NCBI GenBank assembly: GCA_958448705.1
Contig: CAUDEY010000008.1
Location: 12,908 to 76,907 of the forward strand
Direction: 5' to 3'
Length of the DNA: 64,000 nucleotides
Origin: UMGS1322 sp900550765
GTDB lineage: Bacteria > Bacillota > Clostridia > Christensenellales > QALW01
Part shown: in pieces, positions 42,408 to 51,293 of the stretch
How the letters are laid out: the number at the start of each line of letters is the position of its first letter
Numbering within the stretch: position 1 is the first letter of the stretch
The notes under the pieces: model-generated
Databases searched by the model: none
Told to the model about the DNA's origin: nothing
The model's input: only the letters and a program-made list of their open reading frames with translations
Translations under genes and position numbers: made by a program

Positions 42408-42435
42408 AGGGTTAAATTACATTAACCCTATTTTT
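42408..42435 (+). terminator. Terminator after ytfJ
   Basis: AGGGTTAA (42408-42415) pairs with TTAACCCT (42422-42429), six-base loop, then ATTTTT. Confidence 0.75.
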
Positions 42436-42451
42436 GTTTTTGGAGGAATTT

Positions 42452-43519
42452 ATGAAAAGAGTATTTGCGGCTTTTTTTGTTATTGTCAGCTTTTTAACAA
42501 TTCCGGTATCCGCACTGGAGGCTTCGGCTTATATTGTGATTGAACAAAGTACAGGCCGGGTGTTGTATGAGGCCAATGCGGATTCTCCGATGCCTATGGC
42601 CAGTACGACCAAGGTGATGACGGCTGTTTTGGTGATTGAGAATCTTGACTTGGCAAAGGAATATGATATTCCCGACGGTGCCGTGGGGATTCCCGGCTCT
42701 TCGATTTATTTGAAAAAAGGCGAAAAATTAACGGGGGAGGAACTCTTGTATGGGCTGATGCTGGCTTCCGGAAATGACGCCGCTTACGCCTTAGCCGAAC
42801 TGACAAGCGGCAGCGTTGAGGCTTTTGTTGAAAAAATGAATCAAAAGGCTGTAGAGTTGGGGTTGGAACATACCCGCTTTGCAGATCCCTGCGGACTTGC
42901 AGCGCAAAATCATTATACTTCTGCGCGGGATTTGGCCGTATTGTGTGCCTATGCACTGAATAATGAAATTTTTGCTCGTGTCGTAGCCACACAAAATTAC
43001 CAGATACCGGGAGCGGAAGAGGGAACCTTGCGTTATTTGCATAATAAAAATCGAATTTTGGGGGAATGCTTAGGCGGAAACGGTATAAAAACCGGATATA
43101 CCCGTGCAGCGGGGCGATGCTTATGTTCATCTGCTACCCGGAACGGCATGCAGCTGATCTGTGTTACGCTGAATGACTATAACTGGTTTAATGATTCTAA
43201 AACATTGCTGGAAAAGGGTTTTGCCGAATATACAATGGTCAGCCTGTTTGAAGAAAATAAAGTTGCAGGCGTCTGCAATATTTTAGACGGAAAAGAGGAA
43301 AAGTGTGATATAATATGCAAAACAGAATTGGCATATCCCTTAAAGAAAGGGGAAAAGCTTTCTGTGGTAACAGATGTCATGCTCGAAAGGCAGGCGCCGG
43401 TTTCCCGTGGGGAAAAGGCCGGGGAGATTAGGGCGTATCTCAACGGTGAGCAGGTTGCTTCCAGCGAGTGTGTCTTTTATACCAGTGTGGAGAAAAAAAT
43501 GAAATGGTTTGGACGGTAA
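42452..43519 (+). CDS. dacF: D-alanyl-D-alanine carboxypeptidase (DacF type)
   Basis: A 355-residue penicillin-binding protein that trims the terminal D-Ala from peptidoglycan stems. After a signal peptide (to about residue 24) come the SxxK box ASTTKVMT with the acylated Ser, SGND (SxN) and KTGYT (KTG), then a small C-terminal beta domain. ATG 42452 has GGAGG upstream. Its place after ytfI-ytfJ suggests the sporulation-type DacF. Confidence 0.92.
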   Translation: MKRVFAAFFVIVSFLTIPVSALEASAYIVIEQSTGRVLYEANADSPMPMASTTKVMTAVLVIENLDLAKEYDIPDGAVGIPGSSIYLKKGEKLTGEELLYGLMLASGNDAAYALAELTSGSVEAFVEKMNQKAVELGLEHTRFADPCGLAAQNHYTSARDLAVLCAYALNNEIFARVVATQNYQIPGAEEGTLRYLHNKNRILGECLGGNGIKTGYTRAAGRCLCSSATRNGMQLICVTLNDYNWFNDSKTLLEKGFAEYTMVSLFEENKVAGVCNILDGKEEKCDIICKTELAYPLKKGEKLSVVTDVMLERQAPVSRGEKAGEIRAYLNGEQVASSECVFYTSVEKKMKWFGR

Positions 43520-43523
43520 AAAG

Positions 43524-44228
43524 ATGAGATTGCAAAAGTATATGGCTGCCTGCGGTATAGCTTCTCGGCGGGCCTGCGAGCAATTGATCCTGCAGGGCAG
43601 GGTAAGCGTGAATGGAGAAACGATAACGCATTTGGGGACGCAGGTAGAAGAAAAGGATATCGTGGTATTTGACGGACAACAAATACAACCTGCTGAAAAG
43701 CGGGTATACATAATGCTGTATAAGCCGGATAAGGTGATTAGTACGGCAAATGATCCTGAGGGGAGAAAAACCGTGCTTGATCTGATAGAAACAAAACAGC
43801 GGCTCTATCCTGTAGGACGTCTGGATTATCATACGGAGGGACTGATCCTTTTGGTGAACGACGGCGATGCAGCGTATCATTTGACACATCCTAAGTTTGA
43901 AATCGAAAAGGAATATCTGGCGGTAATCGCCGGAGGAATTGAGCGAGAAGAAATTCTAAAGCTTCAGTCTGGCGTAATCATTGACGGGATAAAGACTTCT
44001 CCCTGCAAAATCAAGCGCTGTGATGCTACGGAACATACGACCTCGCTTTCGGTGATTCTTCATGAGGGACGCAACCGGCAGGTTCGTAAAATGTTTGAAG
44101 CTGTTGGTAAAAATGTGCTTCATTTAACCAGAATACGCCACGGTGAGCTTGTGCTTTCTGGGTTAAAGCCGGGGCAGTGGAGGTATTTAAATGCAGAGGA
44201 GATTGCTTACCTTGAAAATTTAAAATAA
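43524..44228 (+). CDS. rluB: 23S rRNA pseudouridine synthase RluB
   Basis: A 234-residue enzyme with an N-terminal S4 RNA-binding domain (MRLQKYMAACGIASRRACEQ, to about 50) and a RluB/RsuA catalytic domain with the GRLDYHTEG box carrying the catalytic Asp near residue 98. It makes pseudouridine in the large-subunit rRNA. ATG 43524 is preferred over a TTG at 43509 because the family begins MRLQKYMA. It lies four bases after dacF. Confidence 0.92.
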   Translation: MRLQKYMAACGIASRRACEQLILQGRVSVNGETITHLGTQVEEKDIVVFDGQQIQPAEKRVYIMLYKPDKVISTANDPEGRKTVLDLIETKQRLYPVGRLDYHTEGLILLVNDGDAAYHLTHPKFEIEKEYLAVIAGGIEREEILKLQSGVIIDGIKTSPCKIKRCDATEHTTSLSVILHEGRNRQVRKMFEAVGKNVLHLTRIRHGELVLSGLKPGQWRYLNAEEIAYLENLK

Positions 44229-44253
44229 GTGGTAAAAAATTGATAAAAAGTGT

Positions 44254-44283
44254 TTGCCAAACGAGCCTGTTTTGTGATATTAT
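44254..44283 (+). promoter_or_regulatory. Promoter upstream of the decarboxylase operon
   Basis: TTGCCA (44254-44259), 18-base spacer, TATTAT (44278-44283). It precedes a possible 52-residue gene and may also drive the sodium-pump genes from 44515. Confidence 0.5.
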
Positions 44284-44320
44284 AAAGTGCGATAATTTTT
44301 ACAAAGCGAAAGGGTTTGCA

Positions 44321-44479
44321 ATGAGCAGGCATGTTCAAAAATCAGCATTGCACAGTAGTATAGGTATGGCATTGGGAGCCGGCCTTAGTGCAGCATTCCT
44401 GTTTTTAAAATACGGCACGGCAAAGGCGTCTTGCAAAAAAGCAACGGCGGGCTGTGCTTTTATTTTTGCCGCGCAGTAA
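44321..44479 (+). CDS. Possible very small membrane protein
   Basis: A 52-residue frame beginning MSRHVQKSALHSS with one hydrophobic helix (SIGMALGAGLSAAFLFL) and a Cys-containing tail. There is a promoter-like pair upstream and a weak AAAGGG site. It could be a real small protein at the head of the decarboxylase operon or a chance frame. Confidence 0.35.
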   Translation: MSRHVQKSALHSSIGMALGAGLSAAFLFLKYGTAKASCKKATAGCAFIFAAQ

Positions 44480-44514
44480 ATTTTTCGTGTGTTAGAATAA
44501 AGGGGTGATAGAGT

Positions 44515-44868
44515 ATGGTATTTCATTTTCAGGTAATGGCCGAAGCGCTGAGTATAACCGATTCCTTAAAAGTTACGGCAATCGGATTGCTCGTTGTTTT
44601 TGCAGTACTGGCTATCCTTATATTTTTTATTGAAGGTATCCACGCCGTATTTAAGGATAGAAAGCCTAAGGCGGAAACAAAAGCGGAGCGCACACCGGTA
44701 AAACAACAACCGGAAGAGCGTATTTCCGCAGGTGTTATGGCAGAGGTGCCGCCGGCAGAAGAGGCTGCCGAAGACGGTGAGTTTATTGCTGCGGTTTCGG
44801 CTGCGGTTTCTCTGGCAACGGGAAAGCCCAATACTTCATTTGTTATCAAATCCATTAAAAACGGTTAA
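44515..44868 (+). CDS. oadG: OadG-family sodium pump decarboxylase gamma subunit
   Basis: A 117-residue single-pass membrane protein: helix at about 22-41 (KVTAIGLLVVFAVLAILIFF), then a charged Pro/Glu/Lys-rich linker and a short C-terminal segment. OadG anchors the carboxyltransferase to the membrane pump. It is first of four adjacent genes (OadG, biotin carrier, OadB, carboxyltransferase). GGGGTGA precedes the ATG. Confidence 0.85.
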   Translation: MVFHFQVMAEALSITDSLKVTAIGLLVVFAVLAILIFFIEGIHAVFKDRKPKAETKAERTPVKQQPEERISAGVMAEVPPAEEAAEDGEFIAAVSAAVSLATGKPNTSFVIKSIKNG

Positions 44869-44882
44869 AACAGGAGGAAACG

Positions 44883-45251
44883 ATGATGCGTAAATTTAAT
44901 ATCAATGTAAACGGAAAAATATATGTAGTGGAAATAGAAGAAACAGGGGAAGCGGCTCCGGTTATTGAGCCTTTTAAGGCAGCAGAAGCGCCTAAGGCAG
45001 AAACACCTAAAGCCGCAGAAGCACCGAAGGCAGCAGCCGGCGCGACAACAATCAACGCGCCTATGCCCGGAACGATTCTCGATGTAAAGGTTGCCGTGGG
45101 TACGGCGGTAAAAGCCGGGGATGTGATCTGCATTTTAGAGGCGATGAAAATGGAAAATGAAATCGTTGCTCCGCAGGATGGTACAATTACCAGTGTAGTT
45201 GCCAAGGGCGCCAGTGTAAATTCGGGCGATCTTTTAGCGGCTATGGAATGA
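44883..45251 (+). CDS. Biotin carboxyl carrier protein of the decarboxylase
   Basis: A 122-residue carrier. After an N-terminal segment and an Ala/Pro/Lys-rich flexible linker (EAPKAETPKAAEAPKAA) comes the biotinyl domain with EAMKMEN, whose Lys receives biotin from BirA. It carries CO2 from the carboxyltransferase to the OadB pump. It follows OadG by 14 bases with AGGAGG; an alternative ATG is three bases inside. Confidence 0.92.
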   Translation: MMRKFNINVNGKIYVVEIEETGEAAPVIEPFKAAEAPKAETPKAAEAPKAAAGATTINAPMPGTILDVKVAVGTAVKAGDVICILEAMKMENEIVAPQDGTITSVVAKGASVNSGDLLAAME

Positions 45252-45271
45252 AAATATGCGGGGGTAGTTAC

Positions 45272-46522
45272 ATGAATTTTATTGCTCTTGCGGAAGCTCC
45301 CAGCATTGATATCAGCCAAACCATTAGGGATTTATGGGCTGAGAGCGGATTATATGATATTTTTCATAATTTTTTAGACAGCGGCTGGCAGACGTTGGCG
45401 ATGATTTTCATTGCCTGCGTGCTGCTTTATCTGGCAATCGGCAAAAAATTTGAGCCATTACTGCTGCTGCCTATCGCAACAGGCATTCTGTTGGCTAATG
45501 TCGGCGGCGGAGAGATTTTTAACAGTCAGTGCTTTGCCGATGGACATGTCAACTGGGAATGCTTTAACGGTACTGGCGCTGTGATCGACGGCGAACTGGT
45601 AAAGGCCGGATTGTTTGATTATCTTTATCTTGGTGTAAAGCTGGGAATTTATCCGTGCTTGATTTTTATGGGGGTAGGCGCGATGACGGATTTCAGTCCT
45701 TTGATTGCCAACCCCAAAAGCTTGATTCTCGGTGCGGCGGCGCAGCTGGGGATTTTTATAGCGCTGATTATTGCAGGTCTTCTGGACTTTTCGGGCAATG
45801 TGGCAGCCAGTATCGGAATTATCGGCGGTGCCGACGGCCCCACGGCAATTTTGGTTACCTCGCTTTTAGCACCGGATAAGCTGGCACCGATTGCGATTGC
45901 AGCCTATTCCTACATGGCGCTGGTACCGGTTATTCAGCCGCCCATTATGCGTTTGCTTACGACAAAAAAAGAACGCGAAATTGTTATGGAGCAGCTTCGG
46001 CCGGTTTCTAAACGGGAATTAATCATATTCCCTATAGCTACTGCGGCAGTTATTATTTTGATTTTGCCGTCTACTGCACCGCTGATTGGCAGCTTGATGT
46101 TCGGTAACTTGCTGCGTGTTTGCGGTGTGACAGAGCGTTTGAATAAAACAGTGCAGAATGAGCTTTGCAATATCGTTACGATCTTTTTAGGCGTTACGGT
46201 AGGTGCTACGGCCGTAGGGGAATCGTTCCTGAATTTGGAAACGGTACTTATTATTTGCTTGGGACTTGTTGCGTTTGCAATGGGAACAGCAGGCGGTGTA
46301 CTGCTGGGCAAGCTGATGTGTTTGCTGACCAAAGGCAAGATCAATCCGCTGATCGGCGCGGCCGGCGTTTCAGCTGTGCCGATGGCAGCGCGTGTTGCAC
46401 AGAAGGAAGGACAGAAAGCTAACCCCAAAAATTTCCTGCTGATGCATGCTATGGGACCCAATGTGGCCGGCGTTATCGGCTCGGCTGTTGCTGCGGGCGT
46501 ATTGCTTTCAATTTTCGGTTAA
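45272..46522 (+). CDS. oadB: Sodium-translocating decarboxylase beta subunit
   Basis: A 416-residue membrane protein with about ten helices. It has the OadB hallmarks GVGAMTDFSPLIANP, GIIGGADGPTAI with the sodium-path Asp, and NPLIGAAGVSAVPMAAR. It decarboxylates carboxybiotin and pumps sodium out. ATG 45272 has GGGGGTAG upstream; an in-frame ATG at 45248, overlapping the carrier gene, is the alternative. Confidence 0.93.
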   Translation: MNFIALAEAPSIDISQTIRDLWAESGLYDIFHNFLDSGWQTLAMIFIACVLLYLAIGKKFEPLLLLPIATGILLANVGGGEIFNSQCFADGHVNWECFNGTGAVIDGELVKAGLFDYLYLGVKLGIYPCLIFMGVGAMTDFSPLIANPKSLILGAAAQLGIFIALIIAGLLDFSGNVAASIGIIGGADGPTAILVTSLLAPDKLAPIAIAAYSYMALVPVIQPPIMRLLTTKKEREIVMEQLRPVSKRELIIFPIATAAVIILILPSTAPLIGSLMFGNLLRVCGVTERLNKTVQNELCNIVTIFLGVTVGATAVGESFLNLETVLIICLGLVAFAMGTAGGVLLGKLMCLLTKGKINPLIGAAGVSAVPMAARVAQKEGQKANPKNFLLMHAMGPNVAGVIGSAVAAGVLLSIFG

Positions 46523-46537
46523 TATAGGAGGACGATT

Positions 46538-47923
46538 ATGGGAAAAGTATTGATTACGGATACGATCCTCCGTGACGCGCACCAATCGCAGGCGGCTACC
46601 AGGATGCGCCTGGATGAAATGCTTCCGGCATGCGAGGTTCTTGATAGCATCGGCTATTATTCATTAGAAGCATGGGGCGGTGCCACGTTTGATTCGTGCC
46701 TGCGCTTTTTGAATGAGGATCCGTGGGATCGGCTGCGTGCTTTGCGTAAGGCACTGCCCAATACGAAGCTTCAAATGCTGCTTCGCGGCCAGAATATTTT
46801 AGGTTACCGCCATTATGCGGATGATGTGGTGGATAAGTTTGTACAAAAGAGTATTGAAAACGGGATAGATATCATTCGTATCTTTGATGCGCTGAATGAT
46901 TTGCGCAATATGGAACAAGCGGCAAAAAGCACTAAGAAATACGGCGGTATCGCTGAACTTGCCATGAGCTATACGATCAGCCCGGTGCATACTACCGACT
47001 ATTTTGTGGATTTGGCAAAGCAGATGGAACAGATGGGCGCGGATACCATATGTATTAAGGATATGGCCAATCTGCTGCTGCCTTACGATGCATATGACCT
47101 TGTGAAAAAGCTGAAAGCCGCCGTAAAAGTGCCGATTCATCTTCATACCCACAATACCAGCGGAACCGGTGATATGACCATTTTAAAGGCTATTGAAGCC
47201 GGTGTAGATATCGTGGATACGGCGCTTTCCCCGCTTGCTAACGGCACTAGTCAGCCTGCAACCGAATCATTGGTAGCGACGCTCAGGGGGACTGCGTACG
47301 ATACCGGACTGCAGCTGGATAAGCTTGTTGAGGCAAGTAAACACTTTAAAAAGGTGGCTCAGCGGCTGAAAGATGATAAGATTTTGGATCCGAAAGTATT
47401 GGCAGTGGATATCAACACGCTGCTCTATCAGGTTCCAGGAGGAATGCTTTCCAATTTGATTTCCCAGCTGAAAGAAGCGGGGCAGGAGGATAAACTGACC
47501 CAATGCTTGGCGGAAGTACCGAATGTTCGAAAAGATTTCGGCTACCCGCCGTTGGTTACGCCTACCAGCCAAATTGTAGGCACTCAGGCGGTGCTTAACG
47601 TTCTTTGCGGCGAGCGGTACAAAATGGTTACTAAAGAATCCAAAGGTCTTTTGGCGGGCGAGTACGGTCATTTACCGGCACCGGTGAATGAAGAGGTGCG
47701 CAAAAAATGCATCGGTGATACACCGGTGATTACCGGCCGGCCGGCGGATGCCTTGAAGCCTGAATTTGATAAATATATTGAGGAAATCAAGGATTATATG
47801 ATTCAGGAGGAAGACGCACTCTCTTACGCACTATTCCCCCAGGTTGCCATGAATTTCTTTAAAAAACGTAAGGAGGCGGCCCAGGGAAGTTTGGATATTA
47901 AGGTAAGTGTAACGGAAATTTAG
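46538..47923 (+). CDS. oadA: Carboxyltransferase subunit (oxaloacetate decarboxylase alpha type)
   Basis: A 461-residue barrel enzyme of the pyruvate-carboxylase/OadA carboxyltransferase family: TDTILRDAHQSQAATRMR at 7-24 (metal and substrate region), GGATFDSCLRFL, the HLHTHNTSG metal-binding His pair and the conserved-tail helices. It lacks the C-terminal biotin domain of enteric OadA; that job falls to the separate carrier gene. With OadB/OadG it probably forms an oxaloacetate decarboxylase sodium pump. Confidence 0.9.
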   Translation: MGKVLITDTILRDAHQSQAATRMRLDEMLPACEVLDSIGYYSLEAWGGATFDSCLRFLNEDPWDRLRALRKALPNTKLQMLLRGQNILGYRHYADDVVDKFVQKSIENGIDIIRIFDALNDLRNMEQAAKSTKKYGGIAELAMSYTISPVHTTDYFVDLAKQMEQMGADTICIKDMANLLLPYDAYDLVKKLKAAVKVPIHLHTHNTSGTGDMTILKAIEAGVDIVDTALSPLANGTSQPATESLVATLRGTAYDTGLQLDKLVEASKHFKKVAQRLKDDKILDPKVLAVDINTLLYQVPGGMLSNLISQLKEAGQEDKLTQCLAEVPNVRKDFGYPPLVTPTSQIVGTQAVLNVLCGERYKMVTKESKGLLAGEYGHLPAPVNEEVRKKCIGDTPVITGRPADALKPEFDKYIEEIKDYMIQEEDALSYALFPQVAMNFFKKRKEAAQGSLDIKVSVTEI

Positions 47924-47950
47924 TATTTTACCTGAAACGGGGAAGAAAAA

Positions 47951-48805
47951 ATGAATGCGGATTTTACGGAAAAGATAGATCTTGCATACAAAAAAATGAG
48001 CAAAGGGCAAAAAAGCATAGCCAAATATATTTTAGAGAATTATGATAAGGCGGCTTTTATGACGGCCAGTAAGCTTGGAGGCAGTGTCGGCGTAAGCGAA
48101 TCTACGGTGGTTCGCTTCGCCGATTCCTTGGGTTATGACGGATATCCGGAGCTTCAGCGTGAGCTGCAGGAAATGCTGCGCAGCCGTTTAACCGGCATGC
48201 AGCGTATGGAGCTTACAGGACAGCTGCCGAATACCAAGCTGTTTGAAAAGGTTTTAAAAACAGATATTGAGAATATTCGCGTTACTTTAAATCAAATTGA
48301 TCGGCAGGCCTTTGAGCATACCGTAAGCGCTTTGATTGACGCTAAAAGAGTATATATTATGGGAATTCGTTCAGCCGGAACCATAGCAAATCTCTTGGGA
48401 TATTATTTGGATTTTATTTTAGATAACGTGCGTACAGTGAATGGCTCTCCCAATGATACCATTGAACAGATCATTCATATAGGAGAAGGCGATGTGTTCG
48501 TAGGGATTAGTTTTCCCAGATATTCCCGGCGTACAGTAGAGGCAATGAAATTTGCACGGGCGCACGGTGCAAAATGTATTGGAATTACAGATAGTGCCTT
48601 TTCGCCTTTAATGGAACTTTCAGATATCAATATGGAGATCCGATGCGATACGGTATCATTTGTGGATTCCCTTGTGGCGCCGCTGAGCGTAGTAAACGCT
48701 TTGCTTGCGGCTATCAGTCAAAAGAAGAAAGAAGCGCTTTCGTTAAATTTAAAGGAAATGGAAAATATATGGAATCAAAATGATTTCTATGCAGGAAAAA
48801 AGTAA
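47951..48805 (+). CDS. MurR/RpiR-family transcriptional regulator
   Basis: A 284-residue regulator: N-terminal RpiR helix-turn-helix (about 1-77, GGSVGVSESTVVRFADSLG) and C-terminal SIS sugar-phosphate-binding domain (about 120-255, VYIMGIRSAGTIANLLG). Such proteins sense phosphosugars. It follows the decarboxylase by 28 bases and overlaps the flavoprotein gene by 26. Target genes not evident. Confidence 0.92.
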   Translation: MNADFTEKIDLAYKKMSKGQKSIAKYILENYDKAAFMTASKLGGSVGVSESTVVRFADSLGYDGYPELQRELQEMLRSRLTGMQRMELTGQLPNTKLFEKVLKTDIENIRVTLNQIDRQAFEHTVSALIDAKRVYIMGIRSAGTIANLLGYYLDFILDNVRTVNGSPNDTIEQIIHIGEGDVFVGISFPRYSRRTVEAMKFARAHGAKCIGITDSAFSPLMELSDINMEIRCDTVSFVDSLVAPLSVVNALLAAISQKKKEALSLNLKEMENIWNQNDFYAGKK

Positions 48806-50021
48806 GAGGGTCTTTGTAGTTGGCGGCGGTCCTGCCGGCATGATGGCAGCGGCGCAGGCAGCGGCACAGGGGTATGAGACCATATTGCTTGAAAAAAATG
48901 AAAAATTGGGTAAAAAACTGTTTATCAGCGGCAAGGGCAGATGTAATGTTACCAATAGCTGCGATATGGTGGATTTTTTTGAAAATATTGCTCATAACAG
49001 CAGTTTTTGTTACTCTGCCGTCTATACATTTCCTCCGGAGCTGACGATGAATTTGATTGAGGAGCAGGGGGTGCCGTTGAAGATTGAGCGCGGCGGCCGT
49101 GTCTTTCCGGTAAGCGATAAATCCAGCGATGTGATTAAGGCGCTTGAAAGATATGTGCGGCAGGCGGGGGCGGAAATACGGCTGAATACGAGGCTGGAAA
49201 ATATTTTTACGGCCGACGGCAAAATTACTGGCATTCAGTATGACGGAAAAGTTCATTCGTGTGATGGCTTGATTCTGGCAATGGGCGGGGCATCATATGT
49301 TTCTACAGGATCCGATGGCGCCTGGCGTGATCAGCTGGTGCGGCTGGGGCATACTGTGGAAGAATTTATACCGGCATTGGTGCCGTTAACGAGTCCGCAG
49401 CTGTGGGTGCGCCAGCTCCAGGGACTCTCTTTAAAAAATGTAAGGTTAAAGGCGGTTTTCGGTTCAAAGATTGTTTTTGACGAACTGGGAGAAATGCTTT
49501 TTACGCATTTTGGCCTGTCAGGACCGCTGGTGCTGTCTTTAAGCAGCCGCTTAGAACAGCCGGACTTTAAGAAGCTGAGGCTTTTGATTGATCTAAAACC
49601 CGGACTTACGGTTGAACAGCTGAACAACCGGCTTTTGCGGGACTTTGCTAAATACGGGAGCAAAACGCTGAAAAACGCAATGGTTGAGCTGCTTCCCGCC
49701 CGGTTGATTCCTGCGGTGATTACGGCGGCCGCACTTGAGGAAACGCTTGCTGTGAGCCAGCTTTCTCAGGAAAAGAGGGCACGGCTTATAAAGGCATTCA
49801 AGGAGTTGCCCATAGAGGTTGACGGTTTCCGGCCGTTGAATGAGGCCATTGTGACAAGAGGCGGAATCTCAGTAAAGGAAATTGATCCTTCCACGATGCA
49901 GAGCAAGCGGATAGCAGGTCTGTTTTTTGCAGGGGAAATGATCGATATTGATGCTTATACAGGCGGATTTAATATTCAGTTGGCGCTTTCTACCGGTTTT
50001 TTGGCGGGAAGTTCCTGTTAG
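48780..50021 (+). CDS. FAD-dependent oxidoreductase (BaiN/HI0933 family)
   Basis: A 413-residue flavoprotein. VVGGGPAGMMAAAQAAA near 12-28 is the dinucleotide-binding loop and LGKKLFISGKGRCNVTN the family signature. GEMIDIDAYTGGFNIQ near the C-terminus closes the FAD site. Relatives include BaiN, linked to bile-acid dehydroxylation, but most have unknown substrates. It overlaps the RpiR gene by 26 bases and precedes cmk by nine. Confidence 0.9.
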   Translation: MISMQEKSKRVFVVGGGPAGMMAAAQAAAQGYETILLEKNEKLGKKLFISGKGRCNVTNSCDMVDFFENIAHNSSFCYSAVYTFPPELTMNLIEEQGVPLKIERGGRVFPVSDKSSDVIKALERYVRQAGAEIRLNTRLENIFTADGKITGIQYDGKVHSCDGLILAMGGASYVSTGSDGAWRDQLVRLGHTVEEFIPALVPLTSPQLWVRQLQGLSLKNVRLKAVFGSKIVFDELGEMLFTHFGLSGPLVLSLSSRLEQPDFKKLRLLIDLKPGLTVEQLNNRLLRDFAKYGSKTLKNAMVELLPARLIPAVITAAALEETLAVSQLSQEKRARLIKAFKELPIEVDGFRPLNEAIVTRGGISVKEIDPSTMQSKRIAGLFFAGEMIDIDAYTGGFNIQLALSTGFLAGSSC

Positions 50022-50030
50022 GAGAATTTT

Positions 50031-50690
50031 ATGCAAATAGCACTTGATGGTCCGGCCGGCGCCGGAAAGAGCACCGTAGCCAAAGCAATCGCTAAAAAAT
50101 TAGGCATTGTATATTTGGATACCGGAGCAATGTATCGGGCGGTAGCTTTATTTATGTTAGAGCATGGCATTGCGCCGGAAAATATACCGGCTGTTGAAAA
50201 AGCACTTGAAAACGTGGAGCTTTCTATAAAGTACGATGATGGTGTGCAGAGAATTTATTTGTGCGGGCAAGATGTTTCGGATGCGATACGGGAAAACCGG
50301 ATTTCAGCTGCAGCGTCAAGCTTTTCAGCAATACCGGCAGTAAGAGTGTTTTTAGTACAAATGCAGCGCAGACTTGCCGAAAAAAATGATTGCGTGCTTG
50401 ACGGACGGGATATCGGAACTTTTGTGTTGCCGAATGCGGATTTTAAATTTTATCTTACCGCTGATGCGGCAGAACGGGCCAAACGCCGTGCGGCAGAATT
50501 GGAAGCTCGCGGTGAGCCGGCAGATGTGGAAAAAATTCAAAAAGAGATTGAAGCGCGGGATTATGCGGATTCCCATCGGGAATTTGCTCCCCTGCGTCAG
50601 GCTGAGGATGCCCTGCTGGTAGACAGCACGCATCTTTCAGCAAAACAGGTAACAGATTTTATCATTAACAAGATAAAAGAAGGAAGATAG
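50031..50690 (+). CDS. cmk: Cytidylate kinase
   Basis: A 219-residue kinase that phosphorylates CMP and dCMP. P-loop DGPAGAGKST near 5-14, YLDTGAMYRA, and DGRDIGTFVLP are visible. It lies directly before plsC and the IspH-S1 fusion, the usual clostridial order cmk-plsC-ispH. Confidence 0.96.
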   Translation: MQIALDGPAGAGKSTVAKAIAKKLGIVYLDTGAMYRAVALFMLEHGIAPENIPAVEKALENVELSIKYDDGVQRIYLCGQDVSDAIRENRISAAASSFSAIPAVRVFLVQMQRRLAEKNDCVLDGRDIGTFVLPNADFKFYLTADAAERAKRRAAELEARGEPADVEKIQKEIEARDYADSHREFAPLRQAEDALLVDSTHLSAKQVTDFIINKIKEGR

Positions 50691-51293
50691 ATGTTTCATG
50701 GATTTGTGCGTGGTCTGGCAAGACTTATATTTGCCTTGTTCAGCCATACGAAGGTGTACGGCAAAGAAAATATATTGCATTGCGGCAATGTGATCTATGT
50801 ATGCAATCATCAGAGTGTTGTGGATGCGTTTATCAGTTTTTATGTGCTGCCTTCAGAAACATATTTTATGTCAAAAAAAGAAGTATTCAACAATAAGTTT
50901 TATGCCTTCTTTTTAAAACGGCTGCAAATGTTTCCGATCAATCGGGAAACGGTAGATTTAAAGGCTATTAAATATGCCTGCGATATATTAGAAGAAGGAA
51001 ATGCACTATGTATTTTTCCTCAAGGGACACGGCATACGGAGCCATGGGTTCGTTTAGAGGATATGCATGCGGGCATCGGTATGATTGCCCTAAGGCAAAA
51101 AAGCCGTGTTGTGCCAATGATGTTTAAGGAAAAGCCGGCATTCTTTAAAAAAAACGAATTAGTGATCGGGAAGGAAATCGATCTTTCTTCTTTTGAAGGA
51201 AAAAGGCCGAATTCGGAAGAGATGAAACGTTTTGTACAACTGGTTACCCAAAAGATGAATGAGCTTCTGGAGAATGGATCATGCGGTTTTTGA
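50691..51293 (+). CDS. plsC: 1-acyl-sn-glycerol-3-phosphate acyltransferase
   Basis: A 200-residue membrane-associated acyltransferase making phosphatidic acid. The HxxxxD catalytic motif is NHQSVVDAF and the substrate motif FPQGTRH (normally FPEGTRS). It begins on the base after the cmk stop and its end overlaps the next gene by 13 bases. Confidence 0.92.
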   Translation: MFHGFVRGLARLIFALFSHTKVYGKENILHCGNVIYVCNHQSVVDAFISFYVLPSETYFMSKKEVFNNKFYAFFLKRLQMFPINRETVDLKAIKYACDILEEGNALCIFPQGTRHTEPWVRLEDMHAGIGMIALRQKSRVVPMMFKEKPAFFKKNELVIGKEIDLSSFEGKRPNSEEMKRFVQLVTQKMNELLENGSCGF

